From positions 1 through 46,369 of the forward strand of contig JAISWB010000068.1 in the NCBI GenBank assembly GCA_031271265.1: 46,369 bases of DNA, in the 5' to 3' direction. The translations under genes were made by a program, and so were the position numbers. Under the pieces are notes generated by a model. It was not told the origin of the DNA. It made no database searches and saw only the letters and a program-made list of their open reading frames with translations. The DNA comes from Desulfovibrio sp. GTDB lineage: Bacteria > Desulfobacterota > Desulfovibrionia > Desulfovibrionales > Desulfovibrionaceae. Shown here piece by piece: positions 1 to 7,550 of this stretch; the first letter of the stretch is position 1; each line of letters starts with the position of its first letter.

Positions 1-163
1 GCAAATCCCGCCATGGGGCACCGCTACGGACGATCCAAACCATTGCGTTGACCATGGTTCGATTATCACGCGCAGGTCGCCCTGGGCCTGCTTTTCGTTC
101 CGGCGGTAGTAGCGGCTCACTTCGTTCCCATTCATCGTCGGTAAGTTCATATCTATGTTTCAT
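1..163 (-). CDS. IS5-family transposase, N-terminal part (runs off the window)
   Basis: Translation from an ATG at 163 leftward gives 54 residues before the window edge. They start MKHRYELTDDEWERSEPLLP and continue with a GRPARDNR stretch and then RSGAPWRDL. This is the N-terminal DUF4096-type signature of IS5-family (IS427/IS1031 group) DDE transposases, which cut and paste the element. The catalytic residues lie outside the window. The gene is on the same strand as cas3 and starts about 50 bp beyond the cas3 stop, so the element sits directly behind cas3. It is below the size of a normal ORF cut-off, but the motif match is clear. Whether the transposase is intact cannot be judged here. Confidence 0.85.
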   Translation of the reverse strand, partial: MKHRYELTDDEWERSEPLLPPERKAGPGRPARDNRTMVNAMVWIVRSGAPWRDL

Positions 164-216
164 GGGTCCATAATTGCCCATTTATTAGATTTTGTCTAGA
201 TTTTGAAAACACGCCC
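1..216 (-). mobile_element. Insertion sequence end (IS5 family, partial)
   Basis: The stretch from the transposase start to the cas3 stop (164-216) is AT-rich, unlike the GC-rich flank. Read leftward it begins GGGCGTGTTTTCAAAATC, which is plausible as a terminal inverted repeat. The abrupt change in composition at about 216-218 coincides with the cas3 TAG codon, so the insertion point is probably there. The other end, its inverted repeat and the target duplication are outside the window. The exact boundary is inferred. Confidence 0.55.
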
Positions 217-2597
217 TAACACATGCAGTCGTCCGGCGCAAGGACGTAAGGGTCGGCTTTGTACAGGTCAAGACCGACCGTTTTGTCATAGAGGCTGCTG
301 TTACTCAGTACGGCGACCTGACCGCCCGGCCCGGCGGGCCGGACGGCTCCGGCCCGCTCCAATGCTGCAAAATCCCGCTCGTAGAGTGACACGCTGTATC
401 GCTGCAGACGACGCAATACAGGTCGGGCGTTGTCGCCGAATTTCAGCGAGTCGAGACGCGTCAGCAATTCTTTGGCTGTCGCATCGTACGGGATGATGAG
501 ACCTTGTGTCAGCGTATCAATGAGATGAAAGTCTTTCTCGATTTCCCGAAAAGGAAAATCTGCTGTATTTGCCGTTGCTCCGATACGTTCAATAATATTT
601 TTTTCATCCAACTTGCCTTCGCCGCTCTGCCAATAAAGTTCTAAAAAATAATCCCGCACGGCATCCGGATGCAGCAAATCCGCCTTATGACGCTCGGCAA
701 CCGAACGCGCGGCTTGGGCGGAGCGACTCATGATGCCGGTCGGCAATCCCGATTCAGGCCGAAAAACATAGACTCGTCCTATTTTCATCAGGCCTTCACG
801 ATTGCATCTGCCGGCCGCCTGGGCAACTGAATCCATACCTGCCTCGGCGCGGTAAACCACAGGAAAATCCAGGTCAACGCCGGCTTCGACAAGTGTTGTG
901 CTTACCACGCGGCACGGTCGCCCTTCATTCTTATACGCCGCAAGGGCGGCGTGGATGTCTTTAAGCGCCTCAGTCCGGTGCTGTGGGCACATCAGCGCGC
1001 TTAGATGAAAGAGTTCTTTTTGCTCTCGGGGCACGTTTTGCGATAGCGCTGCATGGTCACGCAATCCGTCAAAAATTTTTCGGGCCATACGCCTCGTGGG
1101 TACGATGCAGAGCACGCACGGTTCCGCCGCTAGGCGTTCAACAAGCGCAGCATCGGACAACTCACCGATATGATGTATCTCCACACGCTTTAACGATGCA
1201 TGCAAGGCTTTCGGATCGGGAACGATTTCCCGAACTCCGGTAAGACCGTTCGCAAGTCCTTCGCTGTTGCCGTCCGGTGCGTCGGAAGGCGCGTTCAATG
1301 CCGGTTGAGTTGCCGTGCAGAGAACGACACTCGCCGCGTAACTTGCCGACAATTCACGTATTGCTTCAATGCATGGGCGCAGGTACGGCAAGGGCAGCAT
1401 TTGCGCTTCATCCAGAATGATAACGCTCTTGGCCAAGTTATGCAGCTTGCGGCAACGCCCGGCTCGTGCGCTGAAAAGGCTCTCGAAAAACTGCACAGAT
1501 GTAGTGACGATGACCGGTGCATCCCAATTTTCCGTGGCGGGGTGCGGACTGTCATCGTCATGTTCTTTCGGAAGCACAAGATTGCTGTGGTGCTCAATCA
1601 CGAATTGCCCGCCGGCATCGTCCAGCGCTTCGCGGAATACATCGGCATTTTGCTCAATAATGCTCGTATAGGGTATGACGTAAACTATCCTGTCAAGGTT
1701 TCGGCGCTCCGCATGCGCCAAAGCAAAGGCCAGGGAAGAGAGGGTTTTGCCGCCCCCCGTGGGCACGGTCAGCGAAAACAGACCGGGCTCCTGTTCTGCT
1801 GCTGCCCGGCAAAACTGCAACACTTCCGATCTGGTCCGGTTGACATCAAGTCCCCGAATCGCCGCCGAATACTGCAATGTTTCCGCTTTGATCCGATTAA
1901 CATCGCCGGGTTGCGCCTCTGCGGATTTTTTTTGCAGGAAAATGTCCAATCGAGCGCGCAGCTCATGTATACCGGGATAGGTCCGACGGGCCGCACGCGT
2001 GCGGTCCTGCTGGTCCCCGCCCGCTTCCGCGTCCAAACGATCCGCATCGACAAGGCAGGAAAAAAGCATGCGCAGAAAGAAGGCAACACGGAAACCGACA
2101 TTGCGTGATTGTGTGTCAAAGGGGTATGCATTGCCATCCGGATAGTCGCACATATCCGCCCCAAGGCATTCCCGCCAGGCCGAATAATCCTCTATTTTGC
2201 GGCGTGCGGGCTCAAGTCTGCGCTGCAAGGTGCCTGCTTCGGAGGATTGATCTTTTGAACGGCCGTCCGGCAGTCCCGCATGGTGTCCCGCAATGCAATA
2301 AGCAAGAAGCTTTCTCGCGTACCACAGCGCAGAGCCTGCCAAAGAAACATCGGACATCGCCTGACGTGCGCCGGCAGTGGAATGATCCACCCGTATATTT
2401 TCTCCCCGCACACGGCGTTGAAACTTTTCGCTTGCCTTGCCGATGTCGTGCAGCAAACCGAGGATGCGCCCCCAGGCGGCCGCGTCGAAACGATCGGCAA
2501 ACTCCGCCGCGTGTTCGCCCACATTGAGCAAATGGTCGCGCAATGTTTGTCCCGGTCTGGCCAGCAACATTGTCTTCTGCCTGCTTGTGTCGCACAT
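216..2597 (-). CDS. cas3: CRISPR-associated helicase/nuclease Cas3
   Basis: The product is a 793-residue Cas3, the HD nuclease plus SF2 helicase that degrades DNA recruited by a type I Cascade. An N-terminal HD domain has LLHDIGK (about residue 45) and the helicase follows with Walker A VPTGGGKT, the box II sequence ILDEAQ, motif III CTATQ and a C-terminal VEAGVDLDF...AAGRCNREG block. I chose the ATG at 2597 because GGAGG lies 9 bp upstream; the frame stays open further upstream but without such a site. The length and absence of a long C-terminal extension suit subtype I-C better than I-E, but this is uncertain. No other cas gene is visible: the next leftward sequence is an insertion sequence that begins at the stop codon, so cas5/cas8/cas7 may be separated or lost. 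Confidence 0.93.
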   Translation of the reverse strand: MCDTSRQKTMLLARPGQTLRDHLLNVGEHAAEFADRFDAAAWGRILGLLHDIGKASEKFQRRVRGENIRVDHSTAGARQAMSDVSLAGSALWYARKLLAYCIAGHHAGLPDGRSKDQSSEAGTLQRRLEPARRKIEDYSAWRECLGADMCDYPDGNAYPFDTQSRNVGFRVAFFLRMLFSCLVDADRLDAEAGGDQQDRTRAARRTYPGIHELRARLDIFLQKKSAEAQPGDVNRIKAETLQYSAAIRGLDVNRTRSEVLQFCRAAAEQEPGLFSLTVPTGGGKTLSSLAFALAHAERRNLDRIVYVIPYTSIIEQNADVFREALDDAGGQFVIEHHSNLVLPKEHDDDSPHPATENWDAPVIVTTSVQFFESLFSARAGRCRKLHNLAKSVIILDEAQMLPLPYLRPCIEAIRELSASYAASVVLCTATQPALNAPSDAPDGNSEGLANGLTGVREIVPDPKALHASLKRVEIHHIGELSDAALVERLAAEPCVLCIVPTRRMARKIFDGLRDHAALSQNVPREQKELFHLSALMCPQHRTEALKDIHAALAAYKNEGRPCRVVSTTLVEAGVDLDFPVVYRAEAGMDSVAQAAGRCNREGLMKIGRVYVFRPESGLPTGIMSRSAQAARSVAERHKADLLHPDAVRDYFLELYWQSGEGKLDEKNIIERIGATANTADFPFREIEKDFHLIDTLTQGLIIPYDATAKELLTRLDSLKFGDNARPVLRRLQRYSVSLYERDFAALERAGAVRPAGPGGQVAVLSNSSLYDKTVGLDLYKADPYVLAPDDCMC

Positions 2598-2771
2598 TTG
2601 CCGTACCTCCTTGCCTATTGTTCGGCGTATAGTGTGAAATCCGCTGCCCGGCCGAGCGGAAAACGAAACACTGTGTCCAGGCGGCCGATTCGGTAAAAAC
2701 GCCGACAGATACTCACGGCAATTCGACAGGCCGCGTCCCGGGCGCAATGCGCTTACTGAATTTTTACTTAA

Positions 2772-2817
2772 AAGTCACCATATTATTGACATATATGCGC
2801 TGTTCAAACAGTGACTT
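2772..2817 (-). promoter_or_regulatory. Leftward promoter candidate flanked by a 7-bp dyad, upstream of cas3
   Basis: On the minus strand TTGAAC (2807-2802) and TAATAT (2785-2780) are separated by 16 bp, a good sigma-70 match pointing towards cas3. AAGTCAC (2772-2778) and GTGACTT (2811-2817) form a perfect inverted repeat enclosing both boxes, as an operator for a dimeric regulator might. The resulting cas3 leader would be about 175 nt. This is sequence pattern only; no binding protein is identified. Confidence 0.45.
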
Positions 2818-2819
2818 AC

Positions 2820-2841
2820 GCAAATTGTCGGCAAATTGTCG
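2820..2841 (+). repeat. 11-bp direct repeat x2 between divergent promoters
   Basis: GCAAATTGTCG occurs twice in tandem (2820-2830 and 2831-2841), just upstream of the rightward -35 candidate at 2851. It could be a regulator binding site for the aromatic operon or chance; one helical turn of spacing (11 bp) favours a binding site. Confidence 0.4.
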
Positions 2842-2850
2842 AAAAAAAGC

Positions 2851-2879
2851 TTGACACGCGCCCCGCCGCCATGTAAGCA
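2851..2879 (+). promoter_or_regulatory. Promoter candidate of the aromatic amino acid operon
   Basis: A perfect TTGACA (2851-2856) is followed after 17 bp by TAAGCA (2874-2879), a poor -10 match. Transcription from here would begin a few bases before the leader peptide ribosome binding site at 2893. The -35 box and position are good, the -10 is weak, so an activator or another promoter may be involved. Confidence 0.45.
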
Positions 2880-2906
2880 GCCGAAAACATCAAGGAAAAC
2901 GACACC

Positions 2907-3020
2907 GTGAAGACCCGTGCCCCGGCCGCCCGGCCCGCAAATGCTGAAATTCAACCGAACTCCGTGTTCCGGTTTTATTTTTTCTACAGCGGAACCCGCG
3001 GCGACGAGGGACGTGTCTGA
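2907..3020 (+). CDS. Phe/Tyr-rich leader peptide of the aromatic operon (37 aa)
   Basis: A GTG at 2907 follows AAGGA (2893-2897) at a normal spacing and opens a 37-codon frame ending TGA at 3018-3020. Codons 20-28 read VFRFYFFYS, so six of seven consecutive residues (21-27) are Phe or Tyr. Such a run placed before an intrinsic terminator and just upstream of the genes that make Phe and Tyr is the hallmark of a ribosome-mediated attenuator, like the E. coli pheA leader. The rest of the peptide (Ala/Pro/Arg rich) shows no domain. It is in a different frame from the downstream synthase gene. Charged tRNA-Phe/Tyr shortage would stall the ribosome around 2967-2987. The reading is mine from sequence; no expression data are available. 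Confidence 0.72.
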   Translation: MKTRAPAARPANAEIQPNSVFRFYFFYSGTRGDEGRV

Positions 3021-3054
3021 CAGGTTTGGTACAACGTCACCCAAGGGCCGCGGG
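2995..3054 (+). promoter_or_regulatory. Antiterminator pairing of the Phe/Tyr attenuator
   Basis: CCCGCGGC at 2995-3002, seven bases after the last Tyr codon of the leader peptide, is perfectly complementary to GCCGCGGG at 3047-3054. The second segment contains most of the 5' arm of the downstream terminator, so the two structures exclude each other. GACGT (3009-3013) and ACGTC (3034-3038) can also pair. A ribosome stalled at the early Phe codons leaves 2995-3002 free; one stalled at the last Tyr would cover it, so the exact geometry needs folding. Confidence 0.6.
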
Positions 3055-3080
3055 CTGAATGCCGGCGGCCCTTTCTTTTC
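3045..3080 (+). terminator. Intrinsic terminator (attenuator) before the ADTH synthase gene
   Basis: GGGCCGC (3045-3051) pairs with GCGGCCC (3065-3071). After one G-G mismatch, GGC/GCC extends the stem around a TGAAT loop, and TTTCTTTT follows at once. It lies 25 bp after the leader peptide stop and 80 bp before the first structural gene, the expected place for an attenuator. Confidence 0.7.
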
Positions 3081-3159
3081 CGCCGGCGGCGGCGCAAGGG
3101 ACGGGCGACGGGAACCGGAGCCGGGGACATCCCTTTCCCCATACCCAAGGAAAACAGCC

Positions 3160-3972
3160 ATGCAGATGCAGTTTATGCAGATCGGCAAATCAATCAGGAT
3201 GGAAAGGCTCTTCAACCGCAACACCGGCAAAAGCATCATCGTCCCCATGGACCACGGCGTTTCCGTGGGCCCCCTCGACGGTCTGGAACATATGACCAAG
3301 GCCGTCACCGATGTCGCGGAAGGCGGGGCGAACGCCGTACTCGGCCACAAGGCCCTCGTGCGTTGCGGACACCGCAAAAGCGGACGCGACCTCGGCCTCA
3401 TCCTGCACCTCTCTGCCGGCACCGAGCTTTCTCCGTACCCCAACCGCAAAACCCTGACCGCCTCCGTTGAAGACGCCGTTTGTCTCGGCGCCGACGGCGT
3501 ATCCGTCCACGTGAATCTCGGCGATACCTACGAGGCGGAAATGCTGGCAGATTTCGGGCGCGTGTCCCGCGAGTCGGAGCGCTGGGGCATGCCGCTCCTG
3601 GCCATGGTCTACGGACGCGGTCCGAAAATTCCGGACAGCCTCGCCCCGGAAATCGTGGCCCATTGCGCCCGCGTGGGAGCCGAACTCGGCGCCGACGCGG
3701 TCAAGGTGCCGTACACCGGAGACATAGACAGCTTCAGCTTCGTCGTTGAATCCTGCTGCATCCCCGTACTCATCGCCGGCGGACCCAAAACCGGCACCAC
3801 CAGGGAATTTCTGCAAACCGTCCATGACGCGATCAAAGCCGGAGCGAAAGGTTTGTCCGTCGGGCGCAACATCTTCCAGCATCCCGAGCCGCGCAGGCTG
3901 ATGAGCGCCCTCAACGGCATCGTGCACGAGAACATGAGCGTCGAGCAGGCATGCGCCCTTATCGGCGCATAG
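3160..3972 (+). CDS. 2-amino-3,7-dideoxy-D-threo-hept-6-ulosonate (ADTH) synthase
   Basis: This 270-residue class I aldolase-like protein makes ADTH, the first step of the archaeal-type route to 3-dehydroquinate that replaces DAHP synthase and AroB in Desulfovibrio. Recognisable segments are [13 protein letters not shown] near the N-terminus, [10 protein letters not shown] in the middle, the Schiff-base lysine region [17 protein letters not shown] and a GLSVGRNIF phosphate-binding loop. ATG 3160 is preceded by AAGGA; an in-frame extension back to 2917 crosses the leader peptide and terminator and is rejected. It is the first gene of a three-gene operon with dehydroquinate synthase II (13 bp gap) and pheA. 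Control by the upstream Phe/Tyr attenuator is inferred. The fold resembles fructose-bisphosphate aldolase class I, but the partner gene decides the function. Confidence 0.9.
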   Translation: MQMQFMQIGKSIRMERLFNRNTGKSIIVPMDHGVSVGPLDGLEHMTKAVTDVAEGGANAVLGHKALVRCGHRKSGRDLGLILHLSAGTELSPYPNRKTLTASVEDAVCLGADGVSVHVNLGDTYEAEMLADFGRVSRESERWGMPLLAMVYGRGPKIPDSLAPEIVAHCARVGAELGADAVKVPYTGDIDSFSFVVESCCIPVLIAGGPKTGTTREFLQTVHDAIKAGAKGLSVGRNIFQHPEPRRLMSALNGIVHENMSVEQACALIGA

Positions 3973-3985
3973 ACGGAGACCGCAC

Positions 3986-4975
3986 GTGAAACCGATACTC
4001 TTCAAGGCCGTACCCTTCGTCAAAAAAGACGTCACGCGCGCCCTGGAAGCCGGGGTCGACGGCCTGATCGTCCCCGCGGAACACCTTGCCGCGGCGTCCT
4101 CCCTTGCCCGCTGCATCGTGCTGGACGCCGGCGCCCTCGAAGAAACGGAACTGCTCTCCAGGGACGACGAAGAAAGGGCCGCCGCCTGCCTCGACAGGGG
4201 GCAAACCGTGTTGCTGCGCAACAGCCGCCTGATCATCCCCGTGGAAAACCTGCTGGCGCGCGGGCAGGCCGCGGGCAAAAAAGGCCTTCTGGCCGTCGAG
4301 GTCATCACTCCCGAAGCAGCGGCCACCGCCGCGGGCATCCTGGAAAAAGGCGCCGATTCTCTCGTCGTGCCCGGCGCGGGACTGGACAGGCTTCAGGAGA
4401 TCATCGCCGTGATCCGGCAGACCGACGGCGTGCTGTCTCTCGCGGAAGCCGTGATCACAGAGATACGCAATGCAGGCATGGGGCACAGGGTCTGCGTGGA
4501 TACTCTGTCCGTGTTCCGCAGCGGACAGGGGATGCTCACCGGCAATTCCGCCGCCTTTACTTTCCTTGTGAACGCGGAAACCGAAGCCAGCGAATACGTC
4601 GCCTCGCGTCCCTTCCGCGTCAACGCTGGCGCTGTACACGCCTATGCCCTGGCGCCGGGCGATGCGACCGCGTATCTTCAGGAACTGCGCGCCGGGTCCG
4701 AAGTGCTGACCGTAGACCATGCGGGCAACACCGGCCGCGCCGTAGTCGGCCGCGTCAAGGTGGAGCGGCGTCCCATGCTCTATGTGGGCGCGAAGGTCGG
4801 TGACAGGGAAGGCGGCATATTTCTGCAAAATGCCGAAACCATACGTCTGGTCCGTCCGGGCGGACAAACGGTGAGCGTTGTCGACCTCGCGCCCGGCGAT
4901 ACCGTACTCTGCCGGCTCGACGATGCCGGACGCCACTTCGGCATGCGCATCAAGGAAGATATCCGTGAAGAATGA
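3986..4975 (+). CDS. 3-dehydroquinate synthase II
   Basis: The 329-residue protein belongs to the DHQS II family, which oxidatively deaminates and cyclises ADTH to 3-dehydroquinate using NAD. The family-typical GLLAVEV, RVCVDTLS, GMLTGN, FRVNAGAVHAY and VLTVDHAGNTGRAVVGRVKVERRPM stretches run in the expected order, and the length is normal for the family. Translation starts at GTG 3986 with GGAG just upstream, 13 bp after the ADTH synthase stop. Its last codons overlap the proposed pheA start. With its upstream neighbour it forms the standard two-enzyme entry into the shikimate pathway of these bacteria. Confidence 0.92.
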   Translation: MKPILFKAVPFVKKDVTRALEAGVDGLIVPAEHLAAASSLARCIVLDAGALEETELLSRDDEERAAACLDRGQTVLLRNSRLIIPVENLLARGQAAGKKGLLAVEVITPEAAATAAGILEKGADSLVVPGAGLDRLQEIIAVIRQTDGVLSLAEAVITEIRNAGMGHRVCVDTLSVFRSGQGMLTGNSAAFTFLVNAETEASEYVASRPFRVNAGAVHAYALAPGDATAYLQELRAGSEVLTVDHAGNTGRAVVGRVKVERRPMLYVGAKVGDREGGIFLQNAETIRLVRPGGQTVSVVDLAPGDTVLCRLDDAGRHFGMRIKEDIREE

Positions 4976-6146
4976 AGCAAACAACAACGGTGTCGCGCGT
5001 GAGAAGAAACTCTCCGTGAAGACGGGAGCGGACAATGCCCGCGCCGCAGAAGACCGTCTTGAGCGCGTCCGCGCGGATATCAACGCAACCGACACGCAAC
5101 TGCTCGCGCTCCTGAACAAACGCGCCGCCTTGAGCATTGAGGCGGGTAAAATCAAGGCTCGGGACGATGCGCCGATCTTTCGCCCCGGACGGGAAGAAGC
5201 GATTCTGGAAAGGCTGGCCGCGGCCAATAAGGGACCTCTGCCCAACGACCATCTCAGGGCCGTGTACCGGGAGGTTCTTTCCTCGTCGCGGGCGCTGCAG
5301 CGCTCGTTGCGCGTGGCCTTTCTCGGTCCCGAAGGCACCTTTTCACACATGGCCTGCCTGGAATATTTCGGCCGCGGCTTCACCGGCGCACCCATGCAGC
5401 GCATGGACGCCGTGTTCGCCGCCGTGGAAAAACGCGACTGCGACCTCGGCATCGTCCCTGTGGAAAATTCCGTCTACGGCACGGTAGCGCAGAGTTTCGA
5501 CCTCTTCGTCACCCACAACGTGCATGTGCAGGCGGAATGGTTCAGCCGCATCCGCCTCTGCCTGATCAGCAAAGAACACTCCCCGGGGGTCGTGCGCAGG
5601 GTTTACTCCCACCCCCAACCTTTGGGGCAATGCTCCGCCTGGCTGAAGGACAACCTCCCCCATGCCGAGCTGATTTCCATGGAGAGCAGCGTGTTCGCCG
5701 CCGAACGCGCGGCCGGCGAGGCAGGCGCAGCCGCCGTCTGCCGTCCCGGCATGGGCGAACGCCTGAACCTCAACACCCTGGCCTCCGGTATTGAAGATCT
5801 TCCCGACAACCTGACCCGCTTCTTCGTCATCGGCGCCGAGCCCGCCGCGGAAAGAAAAGCCCCGGCCGCGTCGCTGAAATCCTCCATACTCTTCATCATA
5901 CCCGACAAACCGGGAAGCCTGGCGACTGTGCTGCAAAGTTTTTTTCAGGCAGACATCAACCTGAGCAAACTCGAATCGCGCCCCATGCGCGGGGAATCCT
6001 GGAAATATATTTTCTTTGCCGACCTGGACTGCGACATAACCGCCCCGCAATATGGAGGGTTGCTCGAAAACCTGCATCACATCTGTCTCCGGGTGCGCAT
6101 TCTCGGCTCCTACCACAGCGGCCGGCATATCCGTCCGCCGGAATAA
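4965..6146 (+). CDS. pheA: Bifunctional chorismate mutase/prephenate dehydratase (P-protein)
   Basis: The 393-residue P-protein turns chorismate into prephenate and then phenylpyruvate. An AroQ-type mutase helix bundle spans roughly residues 25-110. The prephenate dehydratase domain follows with FLGPEGTFSH, VPVENSVYGTV, SHPQPLGQC and the NLTRFFVIG segment (about 120-300). A C-terminal ACT domain with PGSLATVLQ and LSKLESRP binds Phe for feedback inhibition. I chose GTG 4965 because AAGGAAG lies just upstream; GTG 5016 is an alternative, and the two starts sit in a possible 51-bp duplication. It overlaps the preceding gene by 11 bp. In related genomes aroA, tyrA and trp genes often follow; here lolC follows, so the operon seems to end early. 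Confidence 0.93.
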   Translation: MKNEANNNGVAREKKLSVKTGADNARAAEDRLERVRADINATDTQLLALLNKRAALSIEAGKIKARDDAPIFRPGREEAILERLAAANKGPLPNDHLRAVYREVLSSSRALQRSLRVAFLGPEGTFSHMACLEYFGRGFTGAPMQRMDAVFAAVEKRDCDLGIVPVENSVYGTVAQSFDLFVTHNVHVQAEWFSRIRLCLISKEHSPGVVRRVYSHPQPLGQCSAWLKDNLPHAELISMESSVFAAERAAGEAGAAAVCRPGMGERLNLNTLASGIEDLPDNLTRFFVIGAEPAAERKAPAASLKSSILFIIPDKPGSLATVLQSFFQADINLSKLESRPMRGESWKYIFFADLDCDITAPQYGGLLENLHHICLRVRILGSYHSGRHIRPPE

Positions 6147-6225
6147 CATCGGTTACGGGACGGCTTCTAATCTTCGGCAAGGAGGAATAATAAACGAAGC
6201 ATGACGCCCGCAATTTTTTTCGCCT

Positions 6226-6243
6226 AAACTCTGGAGTTTTTTT
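6226..6243 (+). terminator. Weak terminator-like hairpin between pheA and lolC
   Basis: AAACT (6226-6230) and AGTTT (6235-6239) form a short stem with loop CTGG followed by more T residues. The stem is short and A-T rich, so efficiency is doubtful, but it is the only candidate end for the aromatic operon in the 174-bp gap. Confidence 0.3.
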
Positions 6244-6320
6244 AGAAAATGGGCTAAAGTCCGCCGCATGCGGTTGCGAAAACGCGCAGAAACAATCCCC
6301 CGTACGAGGTTTTCTTCCGG

Positions 6321-7550
6321 ATGCGCTTTGAACTTTTCGTCGCGCGGCGCTATCTTTTCGCCCGCCGAGGACAGGCCTTCATCTCGGTCATTTCCTGGCT
6401 GTCCGTGGCCGGCGTGGCCTTGGGCGTCGCTTCCCTCATTGTCGTCATGGGCGTCATGAACGGCTTCACAACGGATTTGCGCGACAAAATTATCGGCATG
6501 GCCGCCCATGCCGTTGTTTACAGTTCCGAACCCGTCTTTGAGGAAGATCCGGCGCTTGAGGAAACTCTGCGCTCGGCGCCGGGCATTATCGGACTCACGC
6601 CCTTCATCCATTCCGGGGCACTGCTTTCGGGTCGCTCCGGCGGCTCCGGAATCTACCTGCGCGGCGTGGACCCGAAAAACGCCGCAACCGTACTCGGCGG
6701 CCTCAAAAATATGACCCGCGGCAAAGTCGAAGACCTGGACGCCCCCGAAGGGCTGCCGGGCATCATCATCGGTGAGGTCCTCGCCGACAAACTGGCCGTG
6801 AGCATGGGCGGCAGGGTCAACGTCATGGCCCCCTCCGGCCGGCAAAGCGCCGCGGGGTTCACCCCGCGCATCACGTCCTTCCGCGTTGTCGGGCTGTTCC
6901 GCATCGGCCTCGCCGATTACGACGGTGCCCTGGCCTTCGTTAACCTGCCCAACGCCAGGGAAGCCCTGGGCCGGCCGGGCCGGGGCGTTTCCGGCATAGA
7001 GACGGCCGTGAACGATGTCTACGCGGCCGGCGACATCCTGCGCAACGCCCTGTCCCGCACCGGCAGGCCGGACCTCTATGCCCGCACCTGGCAGGAAATG
7101 AACGCCAACCTTTTCGCCGCCCTGAAACTGGAAAAAGCCGCCATGGCCGTCATCCTGACCCTGGTCGTGCTGGTCGGTTCCTTTTCCATCGTGACCGCCC
7201 TCGTCATGCTGGTCATGGAAAAAACCCGGGACATCGCCGTGCTGATGTCCATGGGCGCCGATGCGGGCAAGGTGCGCCGCATCTTCATGCTCCAGGGACT
7301 GCTGATCGGCCTCATGGGCACGGCAACCGGGCTGGCCCTGGGCCTCGGCTGCTGCATGCTGCTGAAACGCTATAAATTTATCGAACTGCCCAGGGGCGTC
7401 TATTCGCTTGACTATCTGCCCGTTCTGCTGCATTGGCAAGATGTGCTGTTGACGGGAGCAGGAGCCATGCTGCTCTGCTTTTTCGCAACCCTGTACCCGG
7501 CGGGCCGGGCGGCGGGCATCGAGCCCGTCGAGGCGCTGAGGCACGAATGA
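6321..7550 (+). CDS. lolC: Lipoprotein-releasing system permease LolC/LolE
   Basis: This 409-residue inner-membrane protein is the permease of the Lol ABC transporter, which detaches outer-membrane lipoproteins from the inner membrane. It has the family layout: MRFELFVARRYL at the N-terminus, a first membrane helix (about residues 22-48, ending in GVMNGF), a large periplasmic MacB-like domain, then three helices near 275-300, 325-350 and 375-400. The C-terminus ends GRAAGIEPVEALRHE, typical of LolC/E. One permease gene is present, so it probably acts as a homodimer, as in LolF-type systems. ATG 6321 has AGG 13 bp upstream, a modest site. Its stop overlaps the lolD start in ATGA, so the two are translationally coupled. 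Confidence 0.93.
   Translation: MRFELFVARRYLFARRGQAFISVISWLSVAGVALGVASLIVVMGVMNGFTTDLRDKIIGMAAHAVVYSSEPVFEEDPALEETLRSAPGIIGLTPFIHSGALLSGRSGGSGIYLRGVDPKNAATVLGGLKNMTRGKVEDLDAPEGLPGIIIGEVLADKLAVSMGGRVNVMAPSGRQSAAGFTPRITSFRVVGLFRIGLADYDGALAFVNLPNAREALGRPGRGVSGIETAVNDVYAAGDILRNALSRTGRPDLYARTWQEMNANLFAALKLEKAAMAVILTLVVLVGSFSIVTALVMLVMEKTRDIAVLMSMGADAGKVRRIFMLQGLLIGLMGTATGLALGLGCCMLLKRYKFIELPRGVYSLDYLPVLLHWQDVLLTGAGAMLLCFFATLYPAGRAAGIEPVEALRHE

Noticed and set aside
2917-3159. In-frame upstream extension of the ADTH synthase gene to 2917
   Set aside because: It runs through the leader peptide and terminator, has no ribosome binding site, and the added residues match nothing in the family; AAGGA supports ATG 3160.
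6186-6227. Tiny ORF MTPAIFFA (6201-6227) after AAGGAGG, upstream of lolC
   Set aside because: The ribosome binding site is too far (about 16 bp) from the ATG and there is no attenuator structure; one Phe pair is not enough to call a leader peptide.
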